A program made the translations under genes and the position numbers. Shown here piece after piece: positions 11,046 through 63,280 of a DNA stretch of 64,000 bases. The stretch covers positions 14,346,616 to 14,410,615 of the forward strand of contig ML677348.1 in NCBI GenBank assembly GCA_007922305.1, written 5' to 3'. Position 1 is the stretch's first letter. Every line of letters begins with the position of its first letter. This DNA comes from Dermatemys mawii (Eukaryota; Chordata; Testudines; Dermatemydidae). The notes under the pieces are model-generated. The model saw only the letters and a program-made list of their open reading frames with translations. It was not told where the DNA came from and made no database searches.

Positions 11046-11249
11046 TCAGTCGCTAAGACAAACAAGTTTGTTTACATTTATGGGACCTAATGCTGCCTGC
11101 TTCTTATTTACAATCTCACCTGAAAGTGAGCCCAGGTATTTACATGGCACTATTGTAACTGGCTTTGCAAGGAATTTACATGCCAGATAAGCTAACCATT
11201 CATATGCCCCTTCATGTTTCAGCCACCATTCCAGAGGACATGCTTCCAT
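11046..11249 (-). pseudogene. hAT transposase C-terminal (dimerisation) fragment
   Basis: An open 67-codon piece that matches the hATC dimerisation region: a W-W-containing CPLEWWLKHEG, then VPCKYLGSLSGEIVNKK and NVNKLVCLSD. In hAT transposases this C-terminal block mediates dimerisation. It is a fragment with no N-terminal zinc finger or catalytic core in this frame. It lies inside the left arm of the fold-back element. Confidence 0.85.
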
Positions 11250-11429
11250 GCTGATAACACTCGTTTTAAAAAAATGTGTTAATTAAATTTGTGACTGAAC
11301 TCCTTGGGAGAGAAATGTATGTCTCCTGCTCTGTTTTACCCATATTCTGCCTATATTTCATCTTATAGCAATCTTGGATATTGACTCAGGACATGTTATT
11401 CATTTTAAGAATATATTCACTTCAGATTT

Positions 11430-11900
11430 GACAAAACGCGAAGAAGGTACCAATGTGAGATTTCTAAAGATAGCTACAGCACTCAACTCAAGATTTAAGA
11501 CTCTGAGAGGGATGAGGAGTGGAGCATGCTTTCAGAAGTCTTAAAAGAGCAACACTCAGTATGCGGAAACTATTGAGCCCGAACCACCAAAAAAGAAAAT
11601 CAGCTTTCCGCTGCTGGCATCTGATTCAGAGGATGAAAAAGAATGTGTGTCACACTGCGTTGCTTTGTACCATTGTTGAGCAGATCCCGTCATTGGCATA
11701 GACACGTCCTCTGGAAGGGTGGTTGAAGCATGAAGGGACATAAGAATCTTTAGAGCATCTGGCATGTAAATATCTTGTGATGCCGGCTATAACTGTGCCA
11801 TGCAAACACCTGTTGTCACTTTCAGATAACATTGTAAACAAGCAGCAAGCAGCATTATCTCCTGCAAATGGTTTGTCTGGGTGATTGGCTGAACAAGAAG
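11430..11900 (+). pseudogene. Decayed hAT transposase C-terminal half, plus strand
   Basis: In mixed frames, 'DLTKRE.GTNVRFLKIATALNSRF', 'EPPKKKISFPLLASDSEDE', then a second, more broken version of the C-terminal block ending near WVIG. Stops and shifts occur throughout. The last part is the inverted partner of 11046-11249. Confidence 0.75.
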
Positions 11901-12273
11901 TAGGACTGAGTGGACATGCAGGCTATAAAATTTTACATTGTTCTATTTTTGAGTGCAGTTATTTTTTTGTACATAATTCTCCATTTGTAAGTTCAACTTT
12001 CATGATAAACAGATTGTACTACATTATTTGTAATAAGTGAATTGAAAAATACTATTTATTTTGTTTGTTTTTTACTGTGCAAATATTTGTAATAAAAATA
12101 ATAATATAAAGAGAGCACTGTACACTTTGTATTCTGTGTGGTAATTAAAATCAATATATTTGGAAATGCAGAAAACATCCAAAAATATTTAAATAAATGG
12201 TATTCTATTATTCTTTAACAGTGCAATTAATCACAATTATTTTTTTTAATTGCTTGACAGCCCTAGTTTAAAT

Positions 12274-14799
12274 GTGAATGATCAAGTCGTATCAAGTTCC
12301 TGCAATAGTTCCATGCTCAGGTACCTTAATTTTTTTCCAGTATGGCAATCTTCTTACTTCAATATCTCATTTGGAAAGAATCTCTGTTTTGAAAGACTGC
12401 ATCATAATGAACAGCAGCTGAAAGAACAGAACATTCACAATAGTGTATATAACATTAGTACTAAATCTTTAGTCTCGAGACCCAATAGAGGAACTTGAAG
12501 GTGTAGAAATATTGAGAGAGAACACATTCTATTTATGAGTCAAAACAGGCACTTGCAGCATCAGAGGGGTATGCTGCTATTGTAAGATTGTAAAAATTAC
12601 CATTTCTATGAAAGAGTAACCTTGCATATTGGAAGCCTTAAACACTACTCCTTAGTTTTGCAGTTCTTTATCTGCCTCATATGAAATCCTTCTATAAACT
12701 TGCTGTAAAATAGAAACTAACAGTGGAGAATCGGGACAATTCATGCACTTTCATTGATGTACCACTTTCCCTACCTTTCAGCAAAGATAATCGGAGAACC
12801 CTTGTGAGGTCTCATATTTCTAAGATTGCCTCATTTTTATGATTTACATTCCTGTATATTTACTGATAACTTTCAGAATATTATATTAAAACTAAGCCAA
12901 TTATCAGAACAAATGAAAGTATATGTTGTGATGCATTGGCCCTTTGTCTTTCACTGTGTGTCTTCATTCACATGCTCATTCCCAAAAATGTAGTAATTGA
13001 CAACAGATCTTCCAGTCATTAGTCAGAATTAGCAAGGTTTTACAGTAAAACAGTTTTCACACTTTTCATTGGAATTGGTATGTATAACGTTGAAGGGCAG
13101 TAGAGAAAAGGCAGTTAAGTCCATGGCTATATTTGATTTCCATATGCTTATCCAAACTAACCTCCTGTGCTGGAAAGTTTATATATAAAGTAGGAATTTT
13201 TTGAATAGTTGATCTTTTAATCATGTTCATCAAGACTCACATTGGTGCAGAGGTTTAGATGGGGCAAACTACAACACGGTTGCATGACTAATTTTTAAAG
13301 CCTTGTGTAAAATCCCCTAAGAACACAGCTGGATATAACTTCTTAGTAGTTTGGTTGCCAGTTGAAATACCTCCTAGCATCATTCTGTTAAAGGAACATG
13401 AAATCATTGCAAGTTCAGACTGCAGATAAAATTATGAGAAAAATGATTGGTACATCATTTTCTGCTATTTTATTATCATTTGAAAGTAAATGTTTTACAT
13501 AAAAACAAGCAACAATAGAAAAGCTTAGCTTATAAGTTAACATATCAGATCTCATCCCATAGTAACCTACATTTATTAGCATAAACAGTGGGATTTGAAA
13601 AATGCCATTTGACTTCGTTCCAGTTTTATGCATCGATACATATCATTTGAAGGTTATTTAATTAGTAGCGTGAAAATTAAAGATTAACCTTTGTCAGCTG
13701 AACCGCTTAGCACTTGCTAAGTTTAGTGTATTCAAAGGAAACATTGGATTTTTCTCTTACACAAAATCAAAACCATTTAGAAACTTGTTTAAATGCAACC
13801 AGACACCTCTTTAGCATGCATGAGAAAAGTGCTATTTAATTTCACACTCAACTAATCCTTTCACAATTTCTTTCAGGCAAAATATAAAAAGCTGTTATTA
13901 ATTCCTTAATAAAATAAAAAATAAGTTATAGCAGATATGTCTTTACCCTTGAACCAGATTCAATAATTTTTTTCCAGAGTACACACCAACACTCATTGTA
14001 AATGCCAAATTGTCCTTTGGGAATTATTCAGGCCTTTCCCCTTCCTCTGCATCACATCTCACTGGGGGAAATTAATTAGTTGAATTCCTACTATATTTAA
14101 GCATAATTCAATCAAGAGATTTTTTCTTTTAAAAACTGATATCAAAAGTTTTCAAGAATTGAATTCACTTTAAAGGAAAAGCACAACTACACTAAAGTAA
14201 TTACGACGAGTCTACACATTAAAATTCCTGGTTTACATCAATTTGTCAAAAGTTCAGATCCATAATTTAGAAATGTAATTGCCTCTTTCTGCATGGGGGA
14301 TAAATTAAAATCTATTACATACCTTTGAAAGACCAGACCCTTGCTATTTCATTGTACACTCAAACCATTGTGTTTATGTGTTGCAGATAATCTTTCATTG
14401 ATCTGTGGTCCCTTGATAGGAGACCACTTCAGTTGCTAAAGCGGAGCACAACAAGGCAAATTAAAGATGGCATCTCACCCTTAGCTCCTAATTTATTATG
14501 TCAGGGCCTGATCCTGAGGCCCAATCATTCAGCTAGTTTATAATGCACCATAAATATGCCCGATCTCAAAGCAGTTTTCATCAGCTTATGACCCTAATAT
14601 TGTCTGAATATATTTGTGTATGAGTATTAATTTCTATTGTTATCCATCTGCCTTTAAAAAGGAAGCATATATGGAAATGTACTCAAGTTGAGTATCTTTA
14701 AAATCTGTTGTCCATTGTAAATAGTCCACACAGTCTATTATTGTGTAAACATTTGGTTACATTGTTTTAAAATATTGGAGGTTTAAACAAATTAATTCC
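12274..14799. other. Intergenic, AT-rich, nothing recognised
   Basis: No gene, RNA or repeat family that I can support. The longest ORFs are 72-82 codons with ordinary AT-rich composition and no motif. Confidence 0.5.
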
Positions 14800-14809
14800 A
14801 AAGACTAAC

Positions 14810-15020
14810 TCAGGATAAACTGTCTTGGAAAGGATTAACCTTCATGTTTCAGGCATAGGGAGGTTGTGGAATCTCCATCATTGGGGATTTTTAAGAGCAG
14901 GTCAGACAAACATCTGTCCAAGAAGGTATAGCTAATATTTAGTCTTGCCTTGTGTGCAGGGCTCTGGACTGGATGACCTCTCGAGGTCCCTTCTAGTTCT
15001 ATGATTCTGTGATAAGTCAA
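14810..15020 (+). mobile_element. CR1 LINE 3' end fragment
   Basis: Contains 'aggttgtggaatctccatca', 'ttggggatttttaagagcag', 'gactggatgacctctcgagg' and 'tcccttctagttctatgatt', the usual CR1 tail ending in a tandem-like attctgtga. Confidence 0.85.
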
Positions 15021-15433
15021 TCACTAGCCAGAGTTAGGAAGACGTCTCCACTGTGGATAGATCATTCCATAACAGTCCATTAGTGTGTTTCTTGTTTCTG
15101 CCACTGATGCATCTGGTCCTGACCATGGTCAGAGTTAGTACAGGACTGGATGAACCTCTGATCTGGCATGGCAATCCAAAGATACTAAACATGGGCTGTG
15201 CAGGTATAAATACAGATTTATAAAAGTGTGTACATAAAAAGGTCTTTTTGGAAATTTTGTTTTCCTAAATGGAGCTGTATGGTCTAGCACTGGGAATTTT
15301 AAAAAATGTGAATTATGGAATTTTTTAAATACATATTTTCCCCAGTAGTACATATCTAACACTATTGCTAATAGCTACAAGAGTTCTTTTTTAGATTATA
15401 TGGGAGACAGTTGTGTTTTGGGATCTAAAAGAA

Positions 15434-15450
15434 TGTGTGTGTGTGTGTGA

Positions 15451-15492
<42 letters not shown>
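15434..15492. repeat. (GT)n then (GA)n microsatellite
   Basis: About 15 bp of GT repeat, a short gaaagagaaa joint, and about 34 bp of GA repeat. Purine-rich on the plus strand. Confidence 0.95.
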
Positions 15493-15495
<3 letters not shown>

Positions 15496-15859
15496 ACTGC
15501 ACTCCTTGGCAAATGCAAATTTGTTTCTAATTAGTGCCTGAGCAGTGAGGTTACCTGTAGTACATGGATTTATTGCAAATCATAGTGTGCATATTCAATT
15601 TTTAAAGCAGTCTTTTGATAGCCTCCAAAATGCTCAGCTCTGGAGGGTCCAGTCCTGATCTTACTATGATAGATTCATCATTGACATAACAATAGGCCCA
15701 AATTCTTCTGCTTACACCTGTTGTACATTGGTGTAATTCCATAGAGCAAGTCCTAAATGTGAGAGGAGAATCAAGTTGTATGAGTTCCTATGCTCCACAG
15801 AAATTCTATAAAAAACACATTCAGCATTTGATGCATTGAGTAACTCATGCTATTGGTAA

Positions 15860-16095
15860 TGAAAATTGCATTTAAATCCCTGCTATTGCAGGAACCTCTG
15901 ATGCACCTCAGTCCCTCCCATTTTCTGCTTGTGGCCTGTAATAATTGAGTATCCTCTGGGCTGTAATACTGTAGTCTAAGTTGGTTGTTGGGTTTGGTGT
16001 GTGGGTGTTAGGTGTTAGTGGTTGCCTGTGGTATGCAGGAAGTCAGAGTAGATTACCTGGTGGTCCCTTCTGGCCTCAAACTGTACAACTCCATC
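15860..16095 (+). mobile_element. CR1 LINE 3'UTR fragment, second copy
   Basis: Aligns by eye with 2940-3150: 'tattgcaggaacctctgatg', 'tcctctgggctgtaatactg', 'gcctgtggtatgcaggaagt', 'cctggtggtcccttctggcc'. Older and more diverged than the first. Confidence 0.8.
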
Positions 16096-19000
16096 AGCAC
16101 ACAGCAAGAAGAACACACACTATTACCATGTGAACTTGAAATACCTATTAGTTTTTTGTTGCAATAAATTTGATGGAATAGCCTCTCTCTCAGTAACTGA
16201 GGGTTTTTTACTGGTTTTCAAAGCACCCAAAAGTTTTGAACTGTCAACGTTATAGTACAAACCTGTAAAACTTGTGTGAAAACCAAGCCATTTTTGAATT
16301 ACCCCCACAAAAATTGCCTGAAGCAAGCTCCCTTTTTTTGGGTACATACTTCTAGGACATAAATGTCAAAAGGGCCAAGACGATTTCCCTCATATTTTAG
16401 GAAAAGAATCACTCTGGGATGAGGAATCATGTGCCATATATCCGCCTGAAGCAGATTTTTACGATCAAACTAAAAACCTTTGAGATTTGGAGTTTAGAAT
16501 GGAAATACTAACACAGTCTTATCCATGACTGTGCTAGAGGGCACTGCAATAACATTATGAAACCTCTCCCTGCCCACAGTCTAAACTAAATACAGGGGAC
16601 GCCATTTCCTAATGTGTACCATGGGGCAGCAAACAACAGTGATTTAATGTACTTGAACTGTGGCATTGCAACCCCCTGAACCAATTTTCTTTAAAAATAA
16701 CTAAATGAATGAAATATGCCTCAGAGGGTAAAGGATTGCAATTTAGCTATATATATAGCTATATATATACATAAATTCAGTTTTAACAGTACCTGACAAG
16801 CCTTCTCAGTGCTACACATTATTATATATAAGCACTCCACTTAATACAGAACCACCAAGCTTTTTGAGTAGTTTATTCACAGGTTTGGTTTTGCTTATTG
16901 TAGTATGCACCACATTTAAATTAGATGAGGGCTACTATAAAGCAATAACATTTTCAATGACTGGAGTCTCACTTTTCCCTGTAACAGTCTGAAGCAAATT
17001 AATGTATTGGTTGATCATCAGCAAGTAAACAGTTTCTGCTACAATGTCAAGAAAAAGAAGTGTGTTCATTCATATGAACAGTTCTCCTCTACAAAGATTT
17101 ACACAATGCATATCATGATATCGCTTTCCCCTAACTAGTACACTACCAAACTGAAAAGCTGGTTCTTAGGACTCTCTTGAAATTACAATATTTTTTTGTT
17201 TACCAAAAAGAAAGACAGTCTCAGTCACCTATGTCACCATTGTAAGCTCTATATTAAGTACTTAAAAGAAAATTCTGGAATCACTTGTGGAATTAATAAA
17301 ATGTATAACTACAGACTTACACTGCATTAATGATACATCTTATTCCTGTGATAAGTTCAACTCAAAATAAGATTAATTTGGTTATAGAAATTCCTTGAAC
17401 AACAACACGTAAATTATTTTAAACTTTAAATTTTCCAAGAATTTTCTGAAAAATTAGCAAACACTGGCTAAAAAAGCAAAGCAGTTTGGATACACCAATT
17501 TAATCAGCATGCTTTGTGCTTTTCTGTTAACCCTCTGAGTACAACTATAATATCCTGGATCTTTTTATAGATAGATAAATGCTAATAAGATTATATCTAA
17601 TGGGGTTGCTGATTTCCATTTTCACATGATAAATCACACTCTACATTTATTCAGCACAATACTCAAAGTGCACAAAGATTTGAAGGGCACTATCACATAC
17701 GAGTATTGCATTTATCATAAAGGTAGTTTGCAGGTAAGCTCACCAGAAGAGACAGTCAGTTAGCAACATGCATAAAAAATAAAGTGGTGCATTTACAGTC
17801 CGTAAATACAATGCATATTTTCTTTTTTGTTGTATTTTAATGTTTAGCACCAATATGTGTATAGTGAAGATATTGGATGGTTTACAGTAAAATGACTACT
17901 ATGCTATATGCTCTCATATTAGATTTTTAAGTATATTCATATTAGAAACTATCTGTTAGCCCTAATCTGTTCAGTTTCCTGGACTAAAGTTTAGATATTC
18001 TAAGGGTCACACCTTCTGGTCTCAGTTACACCCAGGAATTTAGTGGGGTTACAAAGGTGTAAATAGAGGCAAAATTTGGCCTTGTATTTCTTTGGTGAAC
18101 AAGCATCAACAATTAACTATTTGAAACCTTAATTTTATAATCCGGACACCCTCTCTTTTAAAACTGTTAAAATATTCCAATATTTTTTTCTTGAAACCAT
18201 GAAAAGGCCCCATTCAATAATTTGGTGCACATTCTCTAAGGGGCCTAAGGAATATAACTGTAAAATCTTATAAGCGTTATGTCAGTAAAACATGAGCCAA
18301 AGATCAGAAATTTGCAAGGGATGAGTGGAAATTTCGGGGATGGGATTATTTTTGTATAGGTTTTAAGTGGTACAATATGGTGTATGATGGAGCCAAACAT
18401 CTTACTTTAATGAATGATAGCCCTGGAGTCTAAAACAAAAGCAAAGGTGATAGGAAGATCTCAACTGACACTACACATTCATGATATGAAGCATTTGTTT
18501 TTCCCCATTTTTTTCCCCAACTCTATTTAATAAAGATGAATGAACATTGTCCTTGATCCTTTGAAACTGCCAACATTTTACTGATAGTCCAAAAGCACGT
18601 GCTATTAATGGACACTTTTGATTGCCATATAAATATCTTTATATATGCATCGAGCTGCATCTGTTCTAAAGAAAGGCAGTATTAGAAAGTGAGGGACTAT
18701 ATTAGCTGCTGTCAGTTGGCCTTGACTTCAATGGAGCTACACTGCGTTACACCAGCTGAGGTCCTAGCCCTGTGTAAAAGTACACCCTGAATATTGATTC
18801 ATTGTGGCCCAAATCCTTCCACCAGAGTAGAGGACGTTTATTTAATGCAATTGCTCTGGCACTTGTGCCCAATGACACCAAGATGATTCCATACCTCCCA
18901 TGATGTCTCTGTGCAGTGACGCTTTAGGGGTAGTTGTGTAGGGTCAGATGATCTGCCACTATATAGCTCTTCTGCCCTTCCCCCTGACCTTGACAAGCGA

Positions 19001-21122
19001 GGCCCAATAGCCAGGAAGCACATTCCAAACTCTGAAGTTTAGTTGTGCTGTAGCTACTTACCCCATTACCCCTATGGCGTTTCCCAGAAACCTGCTGAGT
19101 TTCTCTGCTTGAGGCACAATTAATTGTATACTTTAACCGGTGTTCCTCTGTCAGTTATGCTTCAGTTGCCAATAAAGGCCTCAATCCTATAATCGGTGAT
19201 TGAGACCCTTACACTTGTGTGTAGCATCCCACTAAAGTTAATGGGGCTATGCAGAGACATCGGGGACCTCCCCCACAATCAAATGGATAGGCTGAAACCA
19301 AAGAACTCTAATCAGTGTTTTCCATTATTTGAATGAAAACTCATGAAATGAGGTTCCCTTGGTTCAAAGTGTGTTAAATGTTTGTTACACTCGACACAAG
19401 GAGAGATGGGCACATTCTAAAGAGAAGAGAGAAGAGAAAGGAATTGACCTAAACTATGAATACACATGCCCTTCAGTGAATCTTTTGAGATGTCAGAAAA
19501 AGATGGCACATGCTTCAGTGATTGGTTCTTTAGGAATGCAATTTAATAGCAGGATGGATCCTACAAGACCCTCACATTCAGAATGCCCATAGTTTTCATT
19601 GGGAGTTCTGAGAGTGCAATCCCAAAATGTAAAACCAACATGTGAAACATCAAAGTGAATATTTTCCACTCAGGTCTTATATTTATTTATAATTTGGAAA
19701 ATGAAATTTTGGAAATGTGTCATTTTTCACTCAACTATTGCCACTTGTGTGAATATGGGGCTGTTTTTATGCAAATGCTCCTATGTGAGGCAAAAGTTTG
19801 TGAAGTATAACTTCTCTGTGAAATTTGCTTTTCTTGTACAAGGATGAAATGAAATGCTAACACACTGACTTGAGGTTTAACATCCTGTCCATGTGTTTTT
19901 CACACACACACTCTGTATATAATAGTACAGATCTGCTTGATGAATAGTTTTTAGATTTACTGCTCTAAGACAAAATTCTCACTGATGTCAACGAGGACAG
20001 CAGGATTTCACCCAAAGGCTTTTCTTAAATGTTAACATGCCATGTATTTTCCCAAATTTATAAAAAAAGATAGCTACTGTAAGGACAACTCTCTTTCCTT
20101 TAATGCTGGGTTTTTCTTCTCTCTCTCAAAGACTCTCTCTTGGTAATAATCACAGTATATCTGTGAAAAAATATGATTGTGTTGAAAGGAGTATTCCCTC
20201 TTCCCAATGCTATAGAGAAACTAATTGCTCTCCCCCATCTGTACATCCTTGTGTGTGTGGCAGGGGGAAGTTTTAGAATTAGATCTTTACATACCAAAGC
20301 AAGATAGAATGTGCCATTCACCCACTTCTCATGACTCTGCTACTACTACATGACAGTCACTAGCAGCCAGTAATGTGGAAGCAACAATTTTGATGGTATC
20401 TTCACATCACCCTAGGCAGATAGTTATGAGGCAGCCCTACCACTGATTTTCCATTTATCCTGTATGGCACCTACCAGTAATGGTCAGCCCTCTGTGATAG
20501 GAAGAACAAGGAGTACTTGTGGCACCTTAGAGATTAACAAATGTATTTGGGCATAAGCTTTCGTGGGCTAAAACCAACGGTGGTAGACTATCATAGAAGT
20601 TTAGAATCCGCTGTTCTAAAACAAGGTTTTTACAAAGCTCCGATTTGCAATCACTCAAATACAGCAGCATTTGGATATTGTTTTGGCCAGAACTTTGGGG
20701 AAAGAACTAAGGAGATGGGAGCGGGGGTGTGGGGAAGATATGTGCATACAAGTCAGTAAAGCCCTAGTGTGGGCCATCAAGGCTAAGGATTATTATGCAC
20801 TCAGAGGGTTAACATGCTAAAATTACAAACTGCAGGTCCTAGCATGACTGATGAAAACATTCATTGCTCTTATCTTAAAAAAATGCAAAATAGTCTTAAC
20901 CCTTTGAGGATCATATTAGCAGCAAGTCACAATCTAGACAGAGCACAAATATCATTTCAGTCAGTTAGGAAATTATTATTACAAAGATACTGTCAACACC
21001 CTTTTCTGTTCCATCATTTGAGCATTAGTGCTAGATAGATCAGATGTAACTGTTTTAGACAGGTTTGGAGGATTTTCAGAATCTCAAAGGGTTAAGCCAA
21101 GACTTTGAGCAAAAGTGTTTTA
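16096..21122 (-). other. Probable DCLK1 3'UTR and downstream sequence; end not determined
   Basis: AT-rich DNA following the DCLK1 stop codons on the minus strand. No coding potential is visible. Minus-strand AATAAA hexamers occur at several places (for example 21119-21124, 18837-18842, 17646-17651, 16872-16877), so the cleavage site cannot be chosen by eye. A short palindromic-family repeat sits at about 20505-20577, and there is an alternating TA stretch near 16748-16770. Motifs like ttgacttcaatgg near 18720 recur elsewhere in the window and look like old repeat debris. Confidence 0.55.
20505..20577 (+). repeat. Partial copy of the palindromic short repeat family
   Basis: Reads 'aaggagtacttgtggcacct', 'tagagattaacaaatgtatt', 'gggcataagctttcgtgggc'. 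It shares the gtggcacctta...gcataagctttcgtgggcta block with the element at 33155-33340. If the DCLK1 3'UTR is several kb long, this copy lies in it. Confidence 0.75.
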
Positions 21123-59936
<38,814 letters not shown>

Positions 59937-60895
59937 CTGAGAAAAGATGAAAGAAAAAATAAACATTTAATTGCAATGAAAGTTTCCCAGTGGATTTTGT
60001 GTTTGTCATTAAAGCACAGTACCCATAACTGCTGAGGTGAAAAGGGGTATGATCTGAATATTGTTTAAAGGATGTGGTAAGTACATGGGAGTCCTACCGA
60101 GTGTCGGTGATTTTAACAGGACAAAATCTGGAACAACAATGGCTCTGGGGATACAAATGTTAACATTTCTTTGTATTGATGATAGCAATAGGCCAAGAGA
60201 ATTATCGTAACAAGAGCACAAATCTGGTAGGATTTTAGGACTCAACTTCTTTGGGGCAGGAACTCTGCCTTTTTGGGGATGTTTGGATAGCACCTGGCAC
60301 AGAACAACATTTACTACCACTTATACTATGGACACTTATTTCAAAATTAGTGATATGGAAAGATCAGCTTTATTACACAAACTAAAGACACTAATGTCCT
60401 TTTTTTATGCCATTTACAACCTTGATACAGATGGTTGAAAGGAGAGAATATGGAACTTCATTCACACAGCTCCAATTACCCTTGAGTGAAATGGAGAATG
60501 AGTAAATTCAGTGAGCAATCTTATAAAAAGTACCTTTATTTTACAACAGGATCCAAAGTAATCCAGTTTACAATGGTGCTTTTTTTTGCACTGTTTTGGG
60601 GGCAATTACTTTAGAATACTAGTGGTTAAACAAAAGGAAAAATCAGCACCAGAAATTAACATAATAATTGTTCTATTCTTCATCAAATGAAATACTGTTA
60701 AATTGAAATGCCATATGTATGTGCTATCTAACTCCAAAAAAGGGTCCACAGCCTGGGAAGTGGGAGACTTTAATGAGTCATGCACTGAAAATATTGTTTT
60801 AGGGAAATGATTAGTCTCTTTAATCATTATACTGACATATGCAGATATATATATCTGTAACAGCATAATACTAGAACATTATGAATTTTAAAATT

Positions 60896-61545
60896 AAAAT
60901 CCAAGTCTGAAATGGACCATTGTCCGACCTCTTCTACACTACTGGCCATAGAACTTTTCCAAAGTAATTCCAAGAGCATATGTTTTTAGAAAAATACCAT
61001 ATCTTGATTTGAAATGGTCAGTGAAGGAGAATCCACCATGGCCCTTGGTAAGTTGTCCCAATGATTAATTACTGTCGCTATTAAAAACGTATGCCTTATT
61101 TCCAGTCTGAATTTGTCTAGTTTCAACTTCCAGATATTGGATCACGTTATCTTTCTCTGCTAGACTGGGCCCCATTATTAAATCATTGTTCCCCTTGTAG
61201 ATACTTATAAACTATCATCGAGTCACTCCTTTACCCTCTCATTGTTAAGACATATAGATTGAGCTCCTTGAGTTTATCACTATAAGACATATTTTTAATC
61301 CTGAATAATTCTTGTGGCTCTTCCTGAACCCCCCTCAAACCCATCTTGAATTGTGGGCACCAGACCAGGACACAGTGTTCCAGCAATGGTCATACCAGTG
61401 CCAAACACAGAAGTAAAAGAGCCTCTCTACTTCAGCTCAGGATTCTTGTTTACGCAATCCAGGATCGGATTAGCTTTTTGGCCATAGCATCACACTGGGA
61501 GTTCATGTTCAGCAGATTATACCCCAAACCCCAAAGTTTGTCATG
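60896..61545 (-). mobile_element. CR1 LINE 3' region, antisense, about 650 bp
   Basis: Long match to the antisense CR1 layout: 'ccatagaacttttccaaagt', 'gagaatccaccatggccctt', 'tatttccagtctgaatttgt', 'tagattgagctccttgagtt', 'cttgaattgtgggcaccaga', 'ccaggacacagtgttccagc' and 'cacactgggagttcatgttc'. This is the best-preserved CR1 non-RT segment here. It lies antisense to CR1 but in the sense direction of DCLK1 transcription. Confidence 0.88.
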
Positions 61546-63280
61546 GGAATGTTTATAAAAAAGAAAAATGTAACAAATACGTTATTAAAGCCAATAGGAC
61601 CCCTGAGAAAGATATAAATTAGGGTACAAGTTAAGAGTTTCAAAAAAAACTATTCTGAATGATCATTTCTTCCAAACTACAGCATTGCTGTTAAAGCCTT
61701 AATTTAAGAAAGCAACAAAGCACCCTCGCATCTATGTTTTCCCCACTAGAGGGCTTCATGCTACAGCTCTGAGAAAGCAGCCATTCTTCACCCTAAGGTG
61801 ACCTTCATGTGGATGCGTTTATTCTGAATAAACACATCCAAACTTGAGAAGGGACAGATAGTTACAGTGTCAATGTCCATCTTTTAGGTTGAAGAGACGG
61901 CATCAGAAGCTCAGGTGCATGGGGCTAAAACTCGACAAAATATGTTCTTCTCGAAAGCTAGTGAACCAGACTCTTTAGTTGTCCCAGGAAAGCTTCCTTT
62001 CTGTCACAAAAAAGGATATTAGTGTCTTTTGTTTTCCGTGTAAGACTATATGTGCTCCAAAATATTGGAAATATTAACTAGCACGGAAATTAAGATATTT
62101 CCAAAATCTGATATGTTAGAAATGAATTTGTCTGAAAACATACTGCTGGACAAATTGCATACATGATACAGCAAATATGTAACAAGCGGATGACAACTCT
62201 GACTACTCTTTGATTTGGGGGATCGTACATTTAAAAAAGAAAATAAAAGCTAGGATCTTGTAAATTAATATCCTATTTATTCTTTCCTCTAAAAAGATGT
62301 GTAACCACAGGCTGTTGGCAATATTGATTCGCTCTGCGTCTTACAGACCTAGTAAGCAAACATTCAGAACAGACCAGAAAAAGACACACTGTGCACCCCC
62401 ACCACGCATATGGAGGAGATAGGCATGTGATAAATTAGAGAGGTAATAAATACTGCATGTAAAATCTTATTCAAGGCCCAAGAAGGGTAAGATTCAGTCT
62501 TAGTACAGTGATGTTTGTTTTTTAATAGATCAAAAAGTCATAACTTTGAGATCCAAGGCTGTTGTAGACATCAGAGTTTTATGCCAGTGGGAAGAGGAAA
62601 TTTCGTAAGCTCCCTAACGTTGCCCAACATTCACTCTTGGCCCTGAAGGGCCTGAGATAACTTTAAAAGTTATGCCTTTTTATGCCTAGAAATGCTATGT
62701 TAGGTCTTTGTGGAGGTGTTTTACATTTATTAGTTTAATGTTTCTGTTTCTCTGAACTCACGCTCTTGGTAACAAAGCCAGCTTTACAGCGGGAGGGATA
62801 CAATGACATTTGTGGTTTAACTCTCAAAAACATTCCTCAGATAGTTTCTCTTTAACACAAACAACCTACATAGGAAGGTGTGTACTCTTTTGGGATGATC
62901 TGCATAGTTAGGCCACAAAATCATGTATTCCTTAGATAGTCACTTATAGGGTATTCCATACAGACAGTGCCACATATTACTAAATACAACTGGGAAGTGG
63001 AAGCACTATTTCTGGGTGTAGTGAAACCAACAGTTAATTCTGTCATTTCCTTGTAATACATTTCTTCTCAACTTCAGGAACACCTAAAAAGCCCCAAATT
63101 GCTTGAGTATACATTTTTAACTGCAGGCAGGGAAGAATCTCACAGTATTATTCTGCTATATAGTCCACTAGCTTCTCTAATCTACTATTTCTTTCTTCTT
63201 TCACACTCTAGACTTGACTTATTTTCCCTTTTCTTTTACCTTATCCTGTTTTCTTCTATGTGGCTTTATATGTGCCCTCT

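Larger units (their letters stand above)
10628..12265. mobile_element. hAT fold-back element with perfect 8-bp target duplication
   Basis: Ends are TAGGGCTGTCAA and TTG(c)TTGACAGCCCTA-type inverted repeats. Flanks gtttaaat (10620-10627) and gtttaaat (12266-12273) are identical, an exact 8-bp duplication typical of hAT. The arms are inverted copies: the left arm on the minus strand encodes CPLEWWLKHEGAYE...NKKQAALGP...NVNKLVCLSD (11249-11046). The right half on the plus strand carries decayed remains of the same hAT C-terminal segment (about 11430-11900), with stops and frameshifts. No intact transposase is left. Confidence 0.93.
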
